Of a DNA stretch of 64,000 bases, positions 32,839 through 42,655 are shown piece by piece. The notes beneath the pieces are model-generated. The model was given only the letters and a program-made list of their open reading frames with translations. It made no database searches and was not told the origin of the DNA. The DNA is taken from the NCBI GenBank assembly GCA_959028445.1, contig CAUFRY010000008.1:1-64000 (forward strand), given 5' to 3'. Numbering within the stretch: the stretch's first letter is position 1; the number at the start of each line of letters is the position of its first letter. The translations under genes were made by a program, and so were the position numbers. This stretch comes from an uncultured Collinsella sp. Lineage in GTDB: Bacteria; Actinomycetota; Coriobacteriia; Coriobacteriales; Coriobacteriaceae.

Positions 32839-33396
32839 ATGGCAGAAGAGAAGTATGTGCCGCGTCTGAAGACCAAGTACAACAACGAGGTCAAGCAGCA
32901 GCTTCAGGACAAGTTCCAGTACGAGAACGTCATGATGATCCCCAAGTTTGAGAAGATCGTCGTGAACATGGGTGTCGGCGAGGCCGCTACCGATTCCAAG
33001 GCCATCGACGGTGCCGTGCGCGACCTGCGCGCCATCACCGGTCAGCAGCCGATGATCACCCGTGCCCGCAAGTCCATCGCTACCTTCCGCCTGCGCGCTG
33101 GTATGCCGATCGGCTGCAAGGTTACCCTGCGTGGCGACCGTATGTGGGAGTTCTTCGATCGTCTGACCTCCGTCGCGATCCCCCGTATCCGCGACTTCCG
33201 CGGCATCTCCGCCAAGAGCTTCGACGGCCGTGGTAACTTCTCCATGGGCGTCACCGAGCAGCTCATCTTCCCCGAGATCGACTTCGACTCCGTCGATCAC
33301 CAGCGTGGTATGGACATCACTTTCGTGACCACCGCCAACACCGATGAGGAGGCCAAGGCCCTTCTGGACGCCTTCGGTTTCCCGTTCAAGAAATAG
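32839..33396 (+). CDS. rplE: 50S ribosomal protein L5
   Basis: A 185-residue L5, which binds 5S rRNA in the central protuberance. It has the family segment [15 protein letters not shown] near residue 35, [13 protein letters not shown] near 75, and the C-terminal [14 protein letters not shown] at 32839 follows AGAAGGAG. It is the first gene of this ribosomal block: rplN and rplX, which normally precede it in the spc operon, are not upstream; xdhC is. A promoter within the preceding 311 bases is therefore required. Confidence 0.97.
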   Translation: MAEEKYVPRLKTKYNNEVKQQLQDKFQYENVMMIPKFEKIVVNMGVGEAATDSKAIDGAVRDLRAITGQQPMITRARKSIATFRLRAGMPIGCKVTLRGDRMWEFFDRLTSVAIPRIRDFRGISAKSFDGRGNFSMGVTEQLIFPEIDFDSVDHQRGMDITFVTTANTDEEAKALLDAFGFPFKK

Positions 33397-33475
33397 GTTC
33401 ACCTGCCCTATAAGCGCCGTTCCCACAAGGGGGCGGCGCTTGGGGCGAACAATACTCTATGTGAGGAGGATATAA

Positions 33476-33661
33476 GTGGCTAAGACATCGATGATCGTCA
33501 AGTGCAATCGCAAGCAGAAGTTCTCTACTCGTGAGTACACGCGCTGCCAGCGCTGCGGCCGTCCGCACTCTGTGTACCGCAAGTTCGGCCTGTGCCGTGT
33601 CTGCTTCCGCGAGCTTGCACTCAAGGGCGAGCTTCCCGGCGTTAAGAAGGCCAGCTGGTAA
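33476..33661 (+). CDS. rpsN: 30S ribosomal protein S14, zinc-binding (type Z)
   Basis: A 61-residue short S14 with the complete zinc ribbon C24, C27, C40 and C43 (CQRCG, CRVC). It assembles into the 30S head. The GTG start at 33476 follows GAGGAGG. The zinc-containing form implies no need for the zinc-free S14 paralogue under zinc-replete growth. It lies between rplE and rpsH as usual. The 119 bases before rpsH contain no gene. Confidence 0.97.
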   Translation: MAKTSMIVKCNRKQKFSTREYTRCQRCGRPHSVYRKFGLCRVCFRELALKGELPGVKKASW

Positions 33662-33780
33662 GTCACTACCAGCGTTTCAAGCATCAGTTTGGAACAGGGA
33701 AAACGCGCTAAAAAGGCTTTGCCGTTAAGGGCGGCGAAGAACCAAGAGCACGTGTTCATCAAGAACGAAGGAGAATCTGT

Positions 33781-34179
33781 ATGAACCTTACAGACCCGAT
33801 CGCAGATATGCTTACGCGCATCCGTAACGCTAACTCTGTGAACAAGGCCACGGTCTCCATGCCGAGCAGCAAGAAGCTCGTCGAGATCGCTCGTGTTCTG
33901 CACGAGGAGGGCTACATCGAGGGCTACGATGTCGAGGACACCGTTCCCCAGAAGACTCTGCACATCACGCTTAAGTATGGTCCCAAGAAGGCTAAGGTCA
34001 TCAACGGCATCCGCCGCATTTCCAAGCCGGGCCTGCGTAAGTACACCGGCGTTGCCGACATGCCCCGCGTCCGCGGTGGCCTTGGTACCGCCATTATTTC
34101 CACCAGCCATGGCGTCATGACCGACCGCGATGCTCGCAAGCACAACGTCGGCGGCGAGATCATCGCTTACGTCTGGTAA
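33781..34179 (+). CDS. rpsH: 30S ribosomal protein S8
   Basis: A 132-residue S8 with the typical start [17 protein letters not shown] and the C-terminal [22 protein letters not shown]. It is a primary binder of 16S rRNA helix 21. In E. coli S8 represses the spc operon by binding the rplE region of the mRNA; whether this holds here is unknown. ATG at 33781 follows GAAGGAGA. Confidence 0.97.
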   Translation: MNLTDPIADMLTRIRNANSVNKATVSMPSSKKLVEIARVLHEEGYIEGYDVEDTVPQKTLHITLKYGPKKAKVINGIRRISKPGLRKYTGVADMPRVRGGLGTAIISTSHGVMTDRDARKHNVGGEIIAYVW

Positions 34180-34212
34180 TTCGCTCGGTAGGTAGAAGGA
34201 AAGGAGATCACC

Positions 34213-34749
34213 GTGTCTCGTATCGGTAATAAGCCTGTCCAGATTCCCGCCGGAGTCGAAGTGGCAGTCAACGGCAACAACGTTGTCGTCAAGGGCCCCA
34301 AGGGCCAGCTCGAGCTCGATGTCTTTGAGAAGCTCGCTATCAACGTCGAGGACAACGTCCTCACCGTTTCCCGTCCCGACGACGAGCGTGAGACCCGTGC
34401 CCGCCACGGCCTCACCCGTGCCCTCATCCACAACATGGTTGTTGGCGTTTCCGAGGGCTTCGAGAAGAAGCTCGAGCTCGCCGGCGTCGGTTACCGCGTG
34501 CAGCAGAAGGGCAAGAACCTCGAGTTCTCCCTGGGCTTCTCGCACCCCGTGATCGTCGAGGCTCCCGAGGGCATCACCTTCGAGGTTCCCGACAACACCC
34601 ACGTGAACGTCAAGGGTATCAACAAGCAGCAGGTCGGTCAGATCGCCGCTGAGATCCGCGGCCATCGTCCTCCCGAGCCTTACAAGGGCAAGGGTATCCA
34701 CTACGTTGGCGAGCACATCCGCCGCAAGCTGGGTAAGGCCGCCAAGTAG
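34213..34749 (+). CDS. rplF: 50S ribosomal protein L6
   Basis: A 178-residue L6 near the sarcin-ricin loop and factor-binding site. It has the start [16 protein letters not shown] and the end [16 protein letters not shown] followed by RRKLGKAAK, the usual L6 signature. The start is GTG at 34213, after AAGGAGA. Between this gene and rplR lies a hairpin (CCAGCACC/GGTGCTGG, 34775-34796) that is not followed by T residues. Confidence 0.97.
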   Translation: MSRIGNKPVQIPAGVEVAVNGNNVVVKGPKGQLELDVFEKLAINVEDNVLTVSRPDDERETRARHGLTRALIHNMVVGVSEGFEKKLELAGVGYRVQQKGKNLEFSLGFSHPVIVEAPEGITFEVPDNTHVNVKGINKQQVGQIAAEIRGHRPPEPYKGKGIHYVGEHIRRKLGKAAK

Positions 34750-34824
34750 TCGTAACCGACTCACTCGCATAAGACCAGCACCCCGTCAGGTGCTGGCAAG
34801 ATCAACCTTTTTAGGAGTTTACGT

Positions 34825-35193
34825 ATGAACAAGCATAAGGCGAAGCTGGAAGGCCTCAAGCGTCGTCAGCGTCGTGTTCGCGGCAAGGTCTCGGGTACCT
34901 CCGAGCGTCCGCGTCTTCGCGTGACCCGTACTAACGCCAACATCTATGCCCAGATCATCGACGACAGCAAGGGCTCCAGCCTGACGCTCGTCTCTGCCTC
35001 GACCCTCGAGGCCGAGTTTAAGGGCACCCACACCTCGAACAAGGAGGCTGCGGAGAAGGTCGGTCAGCTCGTTGGCAAGCGCGCCATCGAGGCCGGCATC
35101 ACCAAGGTCGCCTTCGATCGCGGTGGCCGTATCTACCATGGCCGCGTCAAGGCCCTCGCCGACGGTGCTCGTGCCGCCGGTCTCGAGTTCTAG
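34825..35193 (+). CDS. rplR: 50S ribosomal protein L18
   Basis: A 122-residue L18, a 5S rRNA-binding protein. It shows the basic N-terminus ([20 protein letters not shown]), [13 protein letters not shown] near 35, and the C-terminal [23 protein letters not shown] at 34825 follows TTTAGGAG. It is 14 bases from rpsE. Confidence 0.97.
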   Translation: MNKHKAKLEGLKRRQRRVRGKVSGTSERPRLRVTRTNANIYAQIIDDSKGSSLTLVSASTLEAEFKGTHTSNKEAAEKVGQLVGKRAIEAGITKVAFDRGGRIYHGRVKALADGARAAGLEF

Positions 35194-35207
35194 GAGGTAT
35201 GTAGCAC

Positions 35208-35732
35208 ATGGCTCGTAATCAGAAGCAGCAGCGCGAGGCCTCCGAGTTCGAGGAGCGCGTCGTTTACATCAACCGCGTGTCGAAGACCGTCAAGGGTGGT
35301 CGTCGCATGAGCCTCGTCGCTCTCGTCGTCGTTGGCGACGGCAAGGGCAACGTCGGCGTTGGCATGGGCAAGTCCGCTGAGGTGCCCATGGCCATCTCCA
35401 AGGCGTCTCTCGATGCCAAGAAGAACATGTTCCACGTGCCGGTGACCGATCAGGGCACCATCCCGCACGAGGTTCTCGGCCACTTTGGTGCCGGCCGCAT
35501 CATCATCAAGCCCGCTGTCGAGGGTACCGGCGTTATCGCCGGCGGCGCTGTGCGTCCCCTCTTCGAGCTTGCTGGCATCAAGAACGTCCTGTCCAAGTCC
35601 CTCGGTACCGACAACGGCCTCAACATCATCAAGGCTGCCGTCGAGGGCCTCAAGGAGCTCTCCAGCCCTGAGGACGTCGCGGCTCGCCGTGGCCTGACGG
35701 TCTCCGAGATGTTCGTCGGTAAGGAGAACTAA
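35208..35732 (+). CDS. rpsE: 30S ribosomal protein S5
   Basis: A 174-residue S5 with the double-stranded-RNA-binding-like N-terminal domain ([18 protein letters not shown] near 18) and [20 protein letters not shown] near 95. It contributes to decoding fidelity in the 30S body. ATG at 35208 follows TAGGAGG; rpmD starts 2 bases after its stop. Confidence 0.97.
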   Translation: MARNQKQQREASEFEERVVYINRVSKTVKGGRRMSLVALVVVGDGKGNVGVGMGKSAEVPMAISKASLDAKKNMFHVPVTDQGTIPHEVLGHFGAGRIIIKPAVEGTGVIAGGAVRPLFELAGIKNVLSKSLGTDNGLNIIKAAVEGLKELSSPEDVAARRGLTVSEMFVGKEN

Positions 35733-35734
35733 GC

Positions 35735-35917
35735 ATGGCTGACACCATCAAGATCAAGCAGGTCCGCAGCACCAACGGTTGCAAGCAGGACCAGGTCCGT
35801 ACTGTCCGTGCCCTCGGTCTCCACAGGATCCGCGAGGTTCGCGAGATTACTGACAACGAGTCCGTCCGCGGCATGATCTTCAAGGTCAAGCACCTTGTCG
35901 AGATTGTAGAGGAGTAG
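35735..35917 (+). CDS. rpmD: 50S ribosomal protein L30
   Basis: A 60-residue L30 with the conserved IKIKQVRSTNGCKQDQVRTV start and LGLHRIREVREITDNESVRG middle. ATG at 35735 uses GTAAGGAG inside the end of rpsE; the rplO start is 3 bases after its stop, so translation is probably coupled. Confidence 0.96.
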   Translation: MADTIKIKQVRSTNGCKQDQVRTVRALGLHRIREVREITDNESVRGMIFKVKHLVEIVEE

Positions 35918-35920
35918 CAA

Positions 35921-36370
35921 ATGCAGCTTCACGATCTTACTCCCGCGCCCGGTTCCACCAAGAACCGCAAGCGCGTCGGCCGTGGCAATTCTTCGGGTCA
36001 CGGCACCACTTCTGGCCGCGGCCAGAAGGGCCAGGGTTCCCGCTCTGGCGGCACCAAGGGTGCCGGCTTCGAGGGTGGCCAGACTCCGCTGGCTATGCGC
36101 CTGCCCAAGCTTCCGGGCTTCCGTAACCCCCGTCGTATCGAGTACACCGCTGTTAACGTTGAGCGTCTCGAGCGCAAGTTCGAGGACGGCGCTGTGATCG
36201 ACGGTGCCGCTCTTAAGGCCGCTCGCATCACCAAGAGCGAGTTCGAGCCCGTCAAGGTGCTCGGCAATGGTGAGCTCACCAAGAAGTTCACGGTCAAGGT
36301 CGACAAGGTCAGCGCTTCTGCGCAGGCCAAGATCGAGGCCGCCGGCGGAAAGGTCGAGCTGCCGTGCTAA
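35921..36370 (+). CDS. rplO: 50S ribosomal protein L15
   Basis: A 149-residue L15. The glycine/arginine-rich N-terminus ([20 protein letters not shown]) threads into 23S rRNA, and [19 protein letters not shown] follows. It overlaps the secY GTG start by 7 bases (36364-36370), implying translational coupling to the translocon gene. Confidence 0.97.
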   Translation: MQLHDLTPAPGSTKNRKRVGRGNSSGHGTTSGRGQKGQGSRSGGTKGAGFEGGQTPLAMRLPKLPGFRNPRRIEYTAVNVERLERKFEDGAVIDGAALKAARITKSEFEPVKVLGNGELTKKFTVKVDKVSASAQAKIEAAGGKVELPC

Positions 36371-37650
36371 ATGGTCTTAAGAATGCTTTCCGCATCAAAG
36401 AATTGCGCGAAAAGATTCTTTTTACCATAGCTATGCTCGTCGTGTACCGCATTGGTGCGCACGTTCCTGTGCCCGGCATTCCCTTCCAGGGGATGCTGGG
36501 CCTTTTCTCGACCGATAACAATTCGGTCGCCGCAGGTGCTATGGCCCTCCTGAATCTTTTCTCTGGCGGCGCGTTGAGCTATGTGTCGGTGTTTTCGCTG
36601 GGCATCATGCCTTACATCACCAGCTCGATCATCCTCCAGATGCTCCAGGCCGTCGTGCCTTCCCTGCATGAGCTTGCCCGCGAGGGCGAGGTCGGTCAGA
36701 CCAAGATTACGCAGTATTCGCGTTACCTCACCCTGGCTCTGGCAATCCTCAACTCCGTGGGTTACCTCTTCCTCTTTAAGAGCTTCGGCATCAGCTTCAA
36801 TGGCGCCGGCGCTCCCGAGATCATCTTCGACCTCATGATCGTCGGTACGCTCACCGCGGGCGCCATGCTGATCATGTGGATTGGTGAGCTCATCACCCAG
36901 CGCGGTATCGGCAATGGCATGTCGCTGATCATCTTCGCGAACATCATGGCCGGTCTGCCGCAGGCTATCTTCTCCAGCACCGAGGGCAATGCCGGTGGCA
37001 TCATCACCATGGTGATCATCTGCGCCATCATCCTGCTGGTTATCCCGCTGATTGTTTTCCTTGAGCGCGGCCAGCGCCGCATCCCGGTCTCCTACGCTAA
37101 GCGCGTCGTGGGCCGTCGCATGATGGGTGGCCAGACCACCTACCTGCCCATCAAGGTCAACACCGCGGGTGTCGTGCCGATCATCTTCGCTTCGGCGCTG
37201 CTGTACTTCCCGGCTCAGATTGCCGTGTTCTTCCCCGGCATCGGCTGGATTCAGGCAGTTGCCTCCGCGCTTTCGACCGGTTGGCTCAACTGGGTGCTTA
37301 ACGTTGTCCTCATCGTGTTCTTCGCGTACTTCTACACCTCCATGGTGTTCAACCCCGATGACACGGCCGATAACCTTAAGAAGCAGGGCGGCTTTATTCC
37401 GGGCGTCCGTCCGGGTAGGGCTACCGCGGCCTACATCAAGAACGCGCTCAACAAGATCACGCTTCCCAGCGCTGTCTTTTTGGCGCTCATCGCCATCGTG
37501 CCTTCGATCATCTTCTCCTTCACGGGTAACCATCTGATCCAGGCATTTGGCGGCACGTCCATCCTCATCATGGTCGGCGTCGTGCTCGACACGGTCGATA
37601 AGCTCGAAGGCCAGATCAAGATGTATGATTACGATGGATTCTTTAAATAG
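36364..37650 (+). CDS. secY: Protein translocase subunit SecY
   Basis: A 428-residue, ten-helix membrane protein forming the protein-conducting channel with SecE and SecG and driven by SecA (encoded at 58101). The signature [11 protein letters not shown] lies near residue 31, the plug/TM2 region [21 protein letters not shown] near 62, and the loop VYAKR-like motif [15 protein letters not shown] near 240. The GTG start at 36364 lies inside the rplO stop region and is the only start that keeps the N-terminal [14 protein letters not shown]. Adk follows after 18 bases, the standard order. Confidence 0.97.
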   Translation: MLNGLKNAFRIKELREKILFTIAMLVVYRIGAHVPVPGIPFQGMLGLFSTDNNSVAAGAMALLNLFSGGALSYVSVFSLGIMPYITSSIILQMLQAVVPSLHELAREGEVGQTKITQYSRYLTLALAILNSVGYLFLFKSFGISFNGAGAPEIIFDLMIVGTLTAGAMLIMWIGELITQRGIGNGMSLIIFANIMAGLPQAIFSSTEGNAGGIITMVIICAIILLVIPLIVFLERGQRRIPVSYAKRVVGRRMMGGQTTYLPIKVNTAGVVPIIFASALLYFPAQIAVFFPGIGWIQAVASALSTGWLNWVLNVVLIVFFAYFYTSMVFNPDDTADNLKKQGGFIPGVRPGRATAAYIKNALNKITLPSAVFLALIAIVPSIIFSFTGNHLIQAFGGTSILIMVGVVLDTVDKLEGQIKMYDYDGFFK

Positions 37651-37668
37651 GCTAGAGGAGGATTGCTC

Positions 37669-38295
37669 ATGAACCTCGTATTGCTCGGAGCTCCGGGTGC
37701 CGGTAAGGGCACCGTCGCACAGGAGCTCGTCGCCGAGTTTGGCGTCGCCCATATTTCCACGGGCGACCTGCTGCGTGCTGCCGTCAAGGGTGGCACCGAG
37801 CTTGGTATTCAGGCTAAGAAGTACATGGACGCTGGCGAGCTCGTTCCCGACCAGCTCGTGATCGACCTTGTCAAGGAGCGCCTTGCCGCCGATGACGCCC
37901 AACAGGGCTTCATCCTCGACGGCTTCCCGCGCAACACCGCCCAGGCTGTGACGCTCGATTCCGAGCTTTCCGCCATGGGTCGCGAGATCGACTGTGCCCT
38001 TCTGGTCGATGTAGCCCCCGAGGTCATTATCGATCGTCTGTCTTCGCGTCGCACCTGCCGCGCCTGCGGTTACACCGGCACCGCTGCCGATGCTACCTGC
38101 CCCAAGTGCGCCGGCGAGATGTATCAGCGCGACGACGACAAGCCCGAGACCATCAAGAACCGTCTCGACGTCTACGAGAAGTCCACGAGCCCGCTCGTCG
38201 ACTACTATCGTGGTCAGGGTCTGCTCAAGTCGGTCAACGGTGACCAGGCTCGCGAGACCGTGTACGGGGATGTCAAAGAGGCTCTCGGTCTATGA
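37669..38295 (+). CDS. adk: Adenylate kinase
   Basis: A 208-residue adenylate kinase (AMP + ATP to 2 ADP). The P-loop GAPGAGKGT is at residues 7-15 with K13; the DGFPRN segment near 85 contacts AMP; and the lid carries a zinc site C130, C133, C144 and C147. The zinc-bearing long lid is typical of Gram-positives. ATG at 37669 follows AGAGGAGG; the TTG at 37663 is too close to that site. It overlaps map by 4 bases (ATGA). Confidence 0.97.
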   Translation: MNLVLLGAPGAGKGTVAQELVAEFGVAHISTGDLLRAAVKGGTELGIQAKKYMDAGELVPDQLVIDLVKERLAADDAQQGFILDGFPRNTAQAVTLDSELSAMGREIDCALLVDVAPEVIIDRLSSRRTCRACGYTGTAADATCPKCAGEMYQRDDDKPETIKNRLDVYEKSTSPLVDYYRGQGLLKSVNGDQARETVYGDVKEALGL

Positions 38296-39080
38296 TCAAG
38301 ATTAAGTCTGCAACGCAAATCGAGCAGATGAAGAAGGCAGGAGCGCTATCTAAGATGGCGCTCCGCCACGTTGGAGCCATGGTGCGCCCCGGCGTTTCGA
38401 CTTTTGAGCTCGATCAGCTCGCGGAGCAGATTATCCGTATGCATGGCGGCACCCCGGCCTTTAAGGGTTACGGCGGGTTCCCGGGGACCATCTGCGCATC
38501 GATCAACGATGCCGTGGTCCACGGTATTCCCAACCCCGACATGATCCTGCGCGATGGCGATATCATCTCCATCGATACGGGAGCCGTTGTCGACGGTTGG
38601 GTCGGCGATAATGCTTGGACGTTTTTCGTCGGCACCCCCACTCCCGAAGCCAAGGCTTTGTGCGAGGTCACGCGTGATTGCCTTAAGGCTGCCATCGAGC
38701 AGGCTGTTCCCGGTAACCATATCGGGGACGTCGGTTATGCCGTTCAGTCCCTCGCCGAGTCTCACGGTTACGGCGTGCTTCGTGATTATGTGGGCCATGG
38801 CATTGGCCGCGTGATGCACGAGGACCCCAACGTTCCTAACTATGGAAAGAAGGGGAGGGGCGTTCGCCTCCAGGCCGGCATGGTCATTGCCATCGAGCCG
38901 ATGGTTACGATGGGTTCCAACCATGTGAGCACGGGCTCCGACGGTTGGATCGTCACGACCAACGACCACCTGCCCGCCGCGCACTACGAGAACACCGTCG
39001 CCATTACCAATGACGGTCCGGTGATTCTGACCACGGATGCCCAAGGTGCTTGGTGTTCGCTCCAAGGCGGAGAAATGTAA
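38292..39080 (+). CDS. map: Methionine aminopeptidase, type I
   Basis: A 262-residue enzyme removing N-terminal methionine from nascent proteins. Metal ligands of the pita-bread fold are visible: the aspartates in ISIDTGAVVDGWVGDNAW (near 95-110), the histidine in GHGIGRVMHEDPNVP (near 170), and the glutamates in AIEPMV (near 202) and near the C-terminus. There is no N-terminal zinc-finger extension. It starts inside the adk stop (ATGA), so translation is coupled. Confidence 0.96.
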   Translation: MIKIKSATQIEQMKKAGALSKMALRHVGAMVRPGVSTFELDQLAEQIIRMHGGTPAFKGYGGFPGTICASINDAVVHGIPNPDMILRDGDIISIDTGAVVDGWVGDNAWTFFVGTPTPEAKALCEVTRDCLKAAIEQAVPGNHIGDVGYAVQSLAESHGYGVLRDYVGHGIGRVMHEDPNVPNYGKKGRGVRLQAGMVIAIEPMVTMGSNHVSTGSDGWIVTTNDHLPAAHYENTVAITNDGPVILTTDAQGAWCSLQGGEM

Positions 39081-39116
39081 CAAGTTCCACTTAGTTGTGG
39101 AGCCATTACGAAGTTA

Positions 39117-39145
39117 TTACGATGCGTGCATACGTGTTGTAGAAT
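39117..39145 (+). promoter_or_regulatory. Promoter for infA and the alpha operon
   Basis: TTACGA at 39117-39122, a 17-base spacer, and TAGAAT at 39140-39145, 40 bases before the infA start. The local AT-rich stretch between map and infA supports a separate promoter for the infA-rplQ segment. Confidence 0.55.
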
Positions 39146-39184
39146 ACTCAATCGCTGTCGTTTTCTAGAGAAAGATGATTGCTT

Positions 39185-39403
39185 GTGAAGAAGGAAGACG
39201 CAATTGAGCTCGAGGGTACGGTAAAGGAACCGCTGCCCAATGCCATGTTTAAGGTCGAGCTCGAGAACGGTCATTCGGTTCTGTGCAACATTTCTGGCAA
39301 GATCCGAATGAATTACATCCGTATTCTCCCCGGTGACAGGGTTGTCGTGGAGCTTTCCCCGTACGACCTGACCCGCGGCCGCATCACCTATCGCTACAAA
39401 TAG
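39185..39403 (+). CDS. infA: Translation initiation factor IF-1
   Basis: A 72-residue single OB-fold protein that binds the ribosomal A site during initiation. The sequence [12 protein letters not shown] to [11 protein letters not shown] is the full family length. GTG at 39185 gives the usual 72 residues; TTG at 39179 in the same frame lies nearer to the AGAGAAAG ribosome-binding site and would add two residues, so the start is not certain. The 150 bases before rpmJ hold no gene. Confidence 0.96.
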   Translation: MKKEDAIELEGTVKEPLPNAMFKVELENGHSVLCNISGKIRMNYIRILPGDRVVVELSPYDLTRGRITYRYK

Positions 39404-39553
39404 CGGCACGCATACACGCACTCCATTTCCGACTGCAGGCTTAGCTCAACCTACGGTCGGATTGTGTGTGAAGACCAGCCATAGTTTTAAACGCCTGCGG
39501 CTGGGCGAGTAGATAGTAGGGAAGTAGTTTGAGCGCTACCGAAAGGAAGAACG

Positions 39554-39667
39554 ATGAAGGTACGTCCTTCGGTCAAGAAGATGTGCGATAAGTGCAAAAT
39601 CATTAGGCGCCATGGCAAGGTCCTCGTCATTTGCGAGAACCCCCGTCATAAGCAGCGTCAGGGTTAA
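39554..39667 (+). CDS. rpmJ: 50S ribosomal protein L36
   Basis: A 37-residue L36 starting [15 protein letters not shown], with zinc ligands C11, C14, C27 and H32. It is the zinc-binding form. ATG at 39554 follows GAAAGGAAG. The stop is 14 bases before rpsM. Confidence 0.97.
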   Translation: MKVRPSVKKMCDKCKIIRRHGKVLVICENPRHKQRQG

Positions 39668-39681
39668 GAGAGGAGACTACG

Positions 39682-40056
39682 TTGGCCCGTATTAATGGTG
39701 TCGACCTCCCGCGTGAGAAGCGCGTTGAGATCGGTCTGACCTACATTTACGGCATCGGCCGCACCACTGCGACGAAGATTTGCGTCGAGTGCAACGTTAA
39801 CGTGGATACGCGCGTTAAGGACCTCACCGAGGATGAGGTTAACGCCATCCGCGATTATATCGATAAGAACCAGATCATGGTTGAGGGCGACCTCCGCCGT
39901 GAGCGCAACCAGAACGTCAAGCGCCTTATGGACATCGGCTGCAACCGCGGCCTTCGTCACCGCAAGGGCCTCCCGGTCCGCGGTCAGCGCACCCACACTA
40001 ACGCTCGTACCCGCAAGGGCCCGAAGCGTCAGATCGGTGCTAAGAAGAAGAAATAA
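39682..40056 (+). CDS. rpsM: 30S ribosomal protein S13
   Basis: A 124-residue S13 of the 30S head, contacting the P-site tRNA and L5. It has [20 protein letters not shown] at the start, [14 protein letters not shown] near 22, and the basic tail [16 protein letters not shown] near 110. It starts with TTG at 39682, after AGAGGAGA; no nearer ATG exists, and the family begins exactly here. Confidence 0.96.
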   Translation: MARINGVDLPREKRVEIGLTYIYGIGRTTATKICVECNVNVDTRVKDLTEDEVNAIRDYIDKNQIMVEGDLRRERNQNVKRLMDIGCNRGLRHRKGLPVRGQRTHTNARTRKGPKRQIGAKKKK

Positions 40057-40070
40057 GGAGCGCTAGATAG

Positions 40071-40475
40071 ATGGCTACTGCTAAGAAGAACGTTCGCGCT
40101 GCCCGTCTGAAGCGCGCGGACCGTAAGAACATTTCCGTGGGCCAGGCTCACATTCGTTCTACGTTCAACAACACGATCGTTTCGATCACCGATCCCCAGG
40201 GCAACGTCATTTCCTGGAAGTCGGCTGGCCAGGTGGGCTTCAAGGGCTCCCGTAAGTCCACGCCGTTCGCTGCCCAGATGGCTGCCGAGGCTGCTGCCAA
40301 GCAGGCCATGGAGCACGGTATGAAGAAGGTTTCCGTCTTCGTCAAGGGCCCCGGCTCCGGTCGTGAGACCGCCATCCGCTCCCTCCAGGCTGCTGGCCTC
40401 GAGGTCTCGAGCATCCAGGACAAGACCCCCATTCCGCACAACGGCTGCCGCCCCAAGAAGCGTCGCCGCGTGTAA
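40071..40475 (+). CDS. rpsK: 30S ribosomal protein S11
   Basis: A 134-residue S11 on the 30S platform. It has [19 protein letters not shown] near 24, [16 protein letters not shown] near 100, and the C-terminal [13 protein letters not shown] typical of the family. ATG at 40071 follows AAGGAG. It is followed after 19 bases by rpsD. Confidence 0.97.
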   Translation: MATAKKNVRAARLKRADRKNISVGQAHIRSTFNNTIVSITDPQGNVISWKSAGQVGFKGSRKSTPFAAQMAAEAAAKQAMEHGMKKVSVFVKGPGSGRETAIRSLQAAGLEVSSIQDKTPIPHNGCRPKKRRRV

Positions 40476-40494
40476 CTGAAAGGATCGTATCAAT

Positions 40495-41091
40495 ATGGCA
40501 ATCGACAGGACTCCTGTTCTTAAGCGCTGCCGTCAGCTCGGGATCGATCCCGCTGAGCTCGGTTACAGCAGCAAGAAGGAATCTATCCGTCAGCCCAAGC
40601 GCCGTCGCAAGGAATCTGAGTACGGCATGCAGCTGCGCGAGAAGCAGAAGGTCAAGTTCATCTATGGCGTTCTGGAGAAGCAGTTCCACGGCTACTTCAA
40701 CAAGGCCCGCAAGATGAACGGCGTCACCGGTGAGAACCTCATGATCATCCTTGAGTCTCGCCTCGACAACGTCGTCTTCCGTCTTGGCTTCGCCCGCACC
40801 CGCAAAGAGGCTCGTCAGTCCGTCCGTCATGGTCACTTCACCGTGAACGGCAAGCGCGTGGACATCCCGTCCTACCGCGTCAAGGCCGGCGACGTCGTCG
40901 CTGTCGGCGAGAAGTTCCGTGACCTCCTCCCCATCAAGGAGGCCCTGATTTCCTCCGAGCGCTTTGAGGTCCCTGGCTGGCTCGAGGTCGATATCGAGAA
41001 GCTGTCTGGTAACGTGCTCGCTCTGCCGACGCGTGAGCAGATCAGCGGTGATATCAACGAGCAGCTCATCGTCGAGCTCTACTCTAAGTAG
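40495..41091 (+). CDS. rpsD: 30S ribosomal protein S4
   Basis: A 198-residue S4, a 16S rRNA assembly initiator. The C-terminal S4 RNA-binding domain is clear (RLDNVVFRLGFARTRKEARQ near 90, HGHFTVNGKRVDIPSY near 110). The N-terminal zinc cysteines of some S4 proteins are not complete here (only one Cys near residue 11). In E. coli S4 represses the alpha operon; no matching leader was identified here. Confidence 0.97.
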   Translation: MAIDRTPVLKRCRQLGIDPAELGYSSKKESIRQPKRRRKESEYGMQLREKQKVKFIYGVLEKQFHGYFNKARKMNGVTGENLMIILESRLDNVVFRLGFARTRKEARQSVRHGHFTVNGKRVDIPSYRVKAGDVVAVGEKFRDLLPIKEALISSERFEVPGWLEVDIEKLSGNVLALPTREQISGDINEQLIVELYSK

Positions 41092-41123
41092 TCCATCCGG
41101 GCTGCTGAGGCTGGAGGTAATAC

Positions 41124-42065
41124 ATGTCAGAATTCATTAGGCCTCAGGTTCAGGTCGAAGAGATCAACGAGACGTCTGCTCGTGTCTCCGTCGAGCCGCT
41201 CGAGCGTGGTTACGGCGATACGCTGGGTAACTCCCTTCGTCGCGTTCTTCTGTCCTCGCTCGAGGGTGCCGCTGTCGAGGCTATTCAGATCGATGGTGCG
41301 CAGCACGAGTTCATGACCATCCCTAACATGGTCGAGGATGTCACCGACATCGTCCTGAATGTCAAGGGTCTTGTCTTCAGGGCTCTCGGCACGACCGACG
41401 AGGCGACCGCCACCATCTCGGTTGACGGCCCCTGCGAGGTCACCGGTGCGGACTTCTTTATTCCGTCCGAGTTTGAGCTGGTCAACCCCGAGCAGCACAT
41501 CGCTACGCTCACCGAGGGTGGCCATCTCACCATGAGCATGCGCATCGGCTATGGCCGCGGCTATGTTTCTGGCGAGGCCAACAAGCGCGATAACGATCCC
41601 ATCGGTGTGATCCATGTCGACTCGCTGTACTCGCCGGTTTCCCGTTGCGCCAAGCTCGTTGAGGCTTGTCGTGTCGGTCAGCACACCGACTACGACCGCC
41701 TTGTCCTCGAGATCGAGACCAACGGCTCCATCGCCCCGCGCGACGCCGTGGTCCAGGCTGCCAATATCATCAACCAGCATATGGCCGCCTTTATGAACCT
41801 TGCCGAGACCCCCGAGGTCGAGGAGGAGGCTTCGATCTTCGCTCCCGAGGTCACCAACGACAACGCCGAGCTGGACAAGCAGATCGAGGATCTGGACCTT
41901 TCCGTCCGTTCCTACAACTGCCTTAAGCGCGCCAGCATTCACTCGGTCCGTCAGCTCGTTGAGTTCTCGGAGAACGATCTGCTCAACATCCGTAACTTCG
42001 GTGTTAAGTCGATCGAGGAAGTGAAGGACAAGCTTGAGTCCATGGGCCTGAGCCTGAAGGCTTAA
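41124..42065 (+). CDS. rpoA: DNA-directed RNA polymerase alpha subunit
   Basis: A 313-residue alpha subunit. The N-terminal assembly domain (about 1-230) includes LERGYGDTLGNSLRRVLLSS near 27, and the C-terminal domain (about 245-313) has LDLSVRSYNCLKRASIHSV and NFGVKSIEEVKDKLESMGL, which bind UP elements and activators. Length is standard. ATG at 41124 follows GGAGG. It is the penultimate gene of the alpha operon. Confidence 0.98.
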   Translation: MSEFIRPQVQVEEINETSARVSVEPLERGYGDTLGNSLRRVLLSSLEGAAVEAIQIDGAQHEFMTIPNMVEDVTDIVLNVKGLVFRALGTTDEATATISVDGPCEVTGADFFIPSEFELVNPEQHIATLTEGGHLTMSMRIGYGRGYVSGEANKRDNDPIGVIHVDSLYSPVSRCAKLVEACRVGQHTDYDRLVLEIETNGSIAPRDAVVQAANIINQHMAAFMNLAETPEVEEEASIFAPEVTNDNAELDKQIEDLDLSVRSYNCLKRASIHSVRQLVEFSENDLLNIRNFGVKSIEEVKDKLESMGLSLKA

Positions 42066-42095
42066 TGCTTCGCATATTTGAGGAGAAACTAGACC

Positions 42096-42563
42096 ATGCG
42101 TCACAACGTTAAGAAGGGCCTGAAGCTCGGCACCGATGCGAGCCACACCAAGGCCATGAAGAAGAGCCTTGCTAAGGCCCTCTTCGAGAACGACCGCATC
42201 AAGACCACCGAGACCCGCGCTAAGGCGCTGCGTTCGGTCGTCGACCCGATCATCACTTGGGCCAAGAAGGGCGACCTGCACTCTCGTCGTCTGGCTATCG
42301 CCAAGCTCGGCGATAAGCAGCTCGTTGCCGAGATCTTCGACAAGGCTGCCCAGGGCATGTGGCAGGACCGCAACGGCGGTTACACCCGCATCATGAAGCT
42401 CGGTAACCGTAAGGGCGACAACGCTCCCATCGTTATCATGGAGCTCGTCACCGAGCCTTGCACGCCTAAGGCCAAGAAGGCTGCTCCGGCCCCCAAGAAG
42501 GCCGCTGCTCCCAAGAAGGTCGAGGCTGTCGAGGAGGCTCCTGCTGAGGAGACCGCTGAGTAG
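42096..42563 (+). CDS. rplQ: 50S ribosomal protein L17 with C-terminal extension
   Basis: A 155-residue L17. Residues 1-118 are the ordinary protein (MRHNVKKGLKLGTDASHTKA start, NGGYTRIMKLGNRKGDNAP near 96). A tail of about 35 residues rich in Lys, Ala and Pro turning to Glu follows (KKAAPAPKKAAAPKK, then EEAPAEETAE). L31 in this genome has a similar but longer tail. A strong terminator lies 26 bases downstream, closing the operon. Confidence 0.97.
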   Translation: MRHNVKKGLKLGTDASHTKAMKKSLAKALFENDRIKTTETRAKALRSVVDPIITWAKKGDLHSRRLAIAKLGDKQLVAEIFDKAAQGMWQDRNGGYTRIMKLGNRKGDNAPIVIMELVTEPCTPKAKKAAPAPKKAAAPKKVEAVEEAPAEETAE

Positions 42564-42589
42564 ACATTCCGTCTGCATAGGCTATATTC

Positions 42590-42620
42590 GAGGGGTACGT
42601 TCGCGTACCCCTCTTTTTTT
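42590..42620 (+). terminator. Terminator of the ribosomal operon
   Basis: AGGGGTACG pairs with CGTACCCCT around a TTCG tetraloop and is followed by eight T residues, a textbook intrinsic terminator. Confidence 0.93.
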
Positions 42621-42655
42621 GTCGCGATACCGTTACTTGTTTGTTGGGAGCGCCC

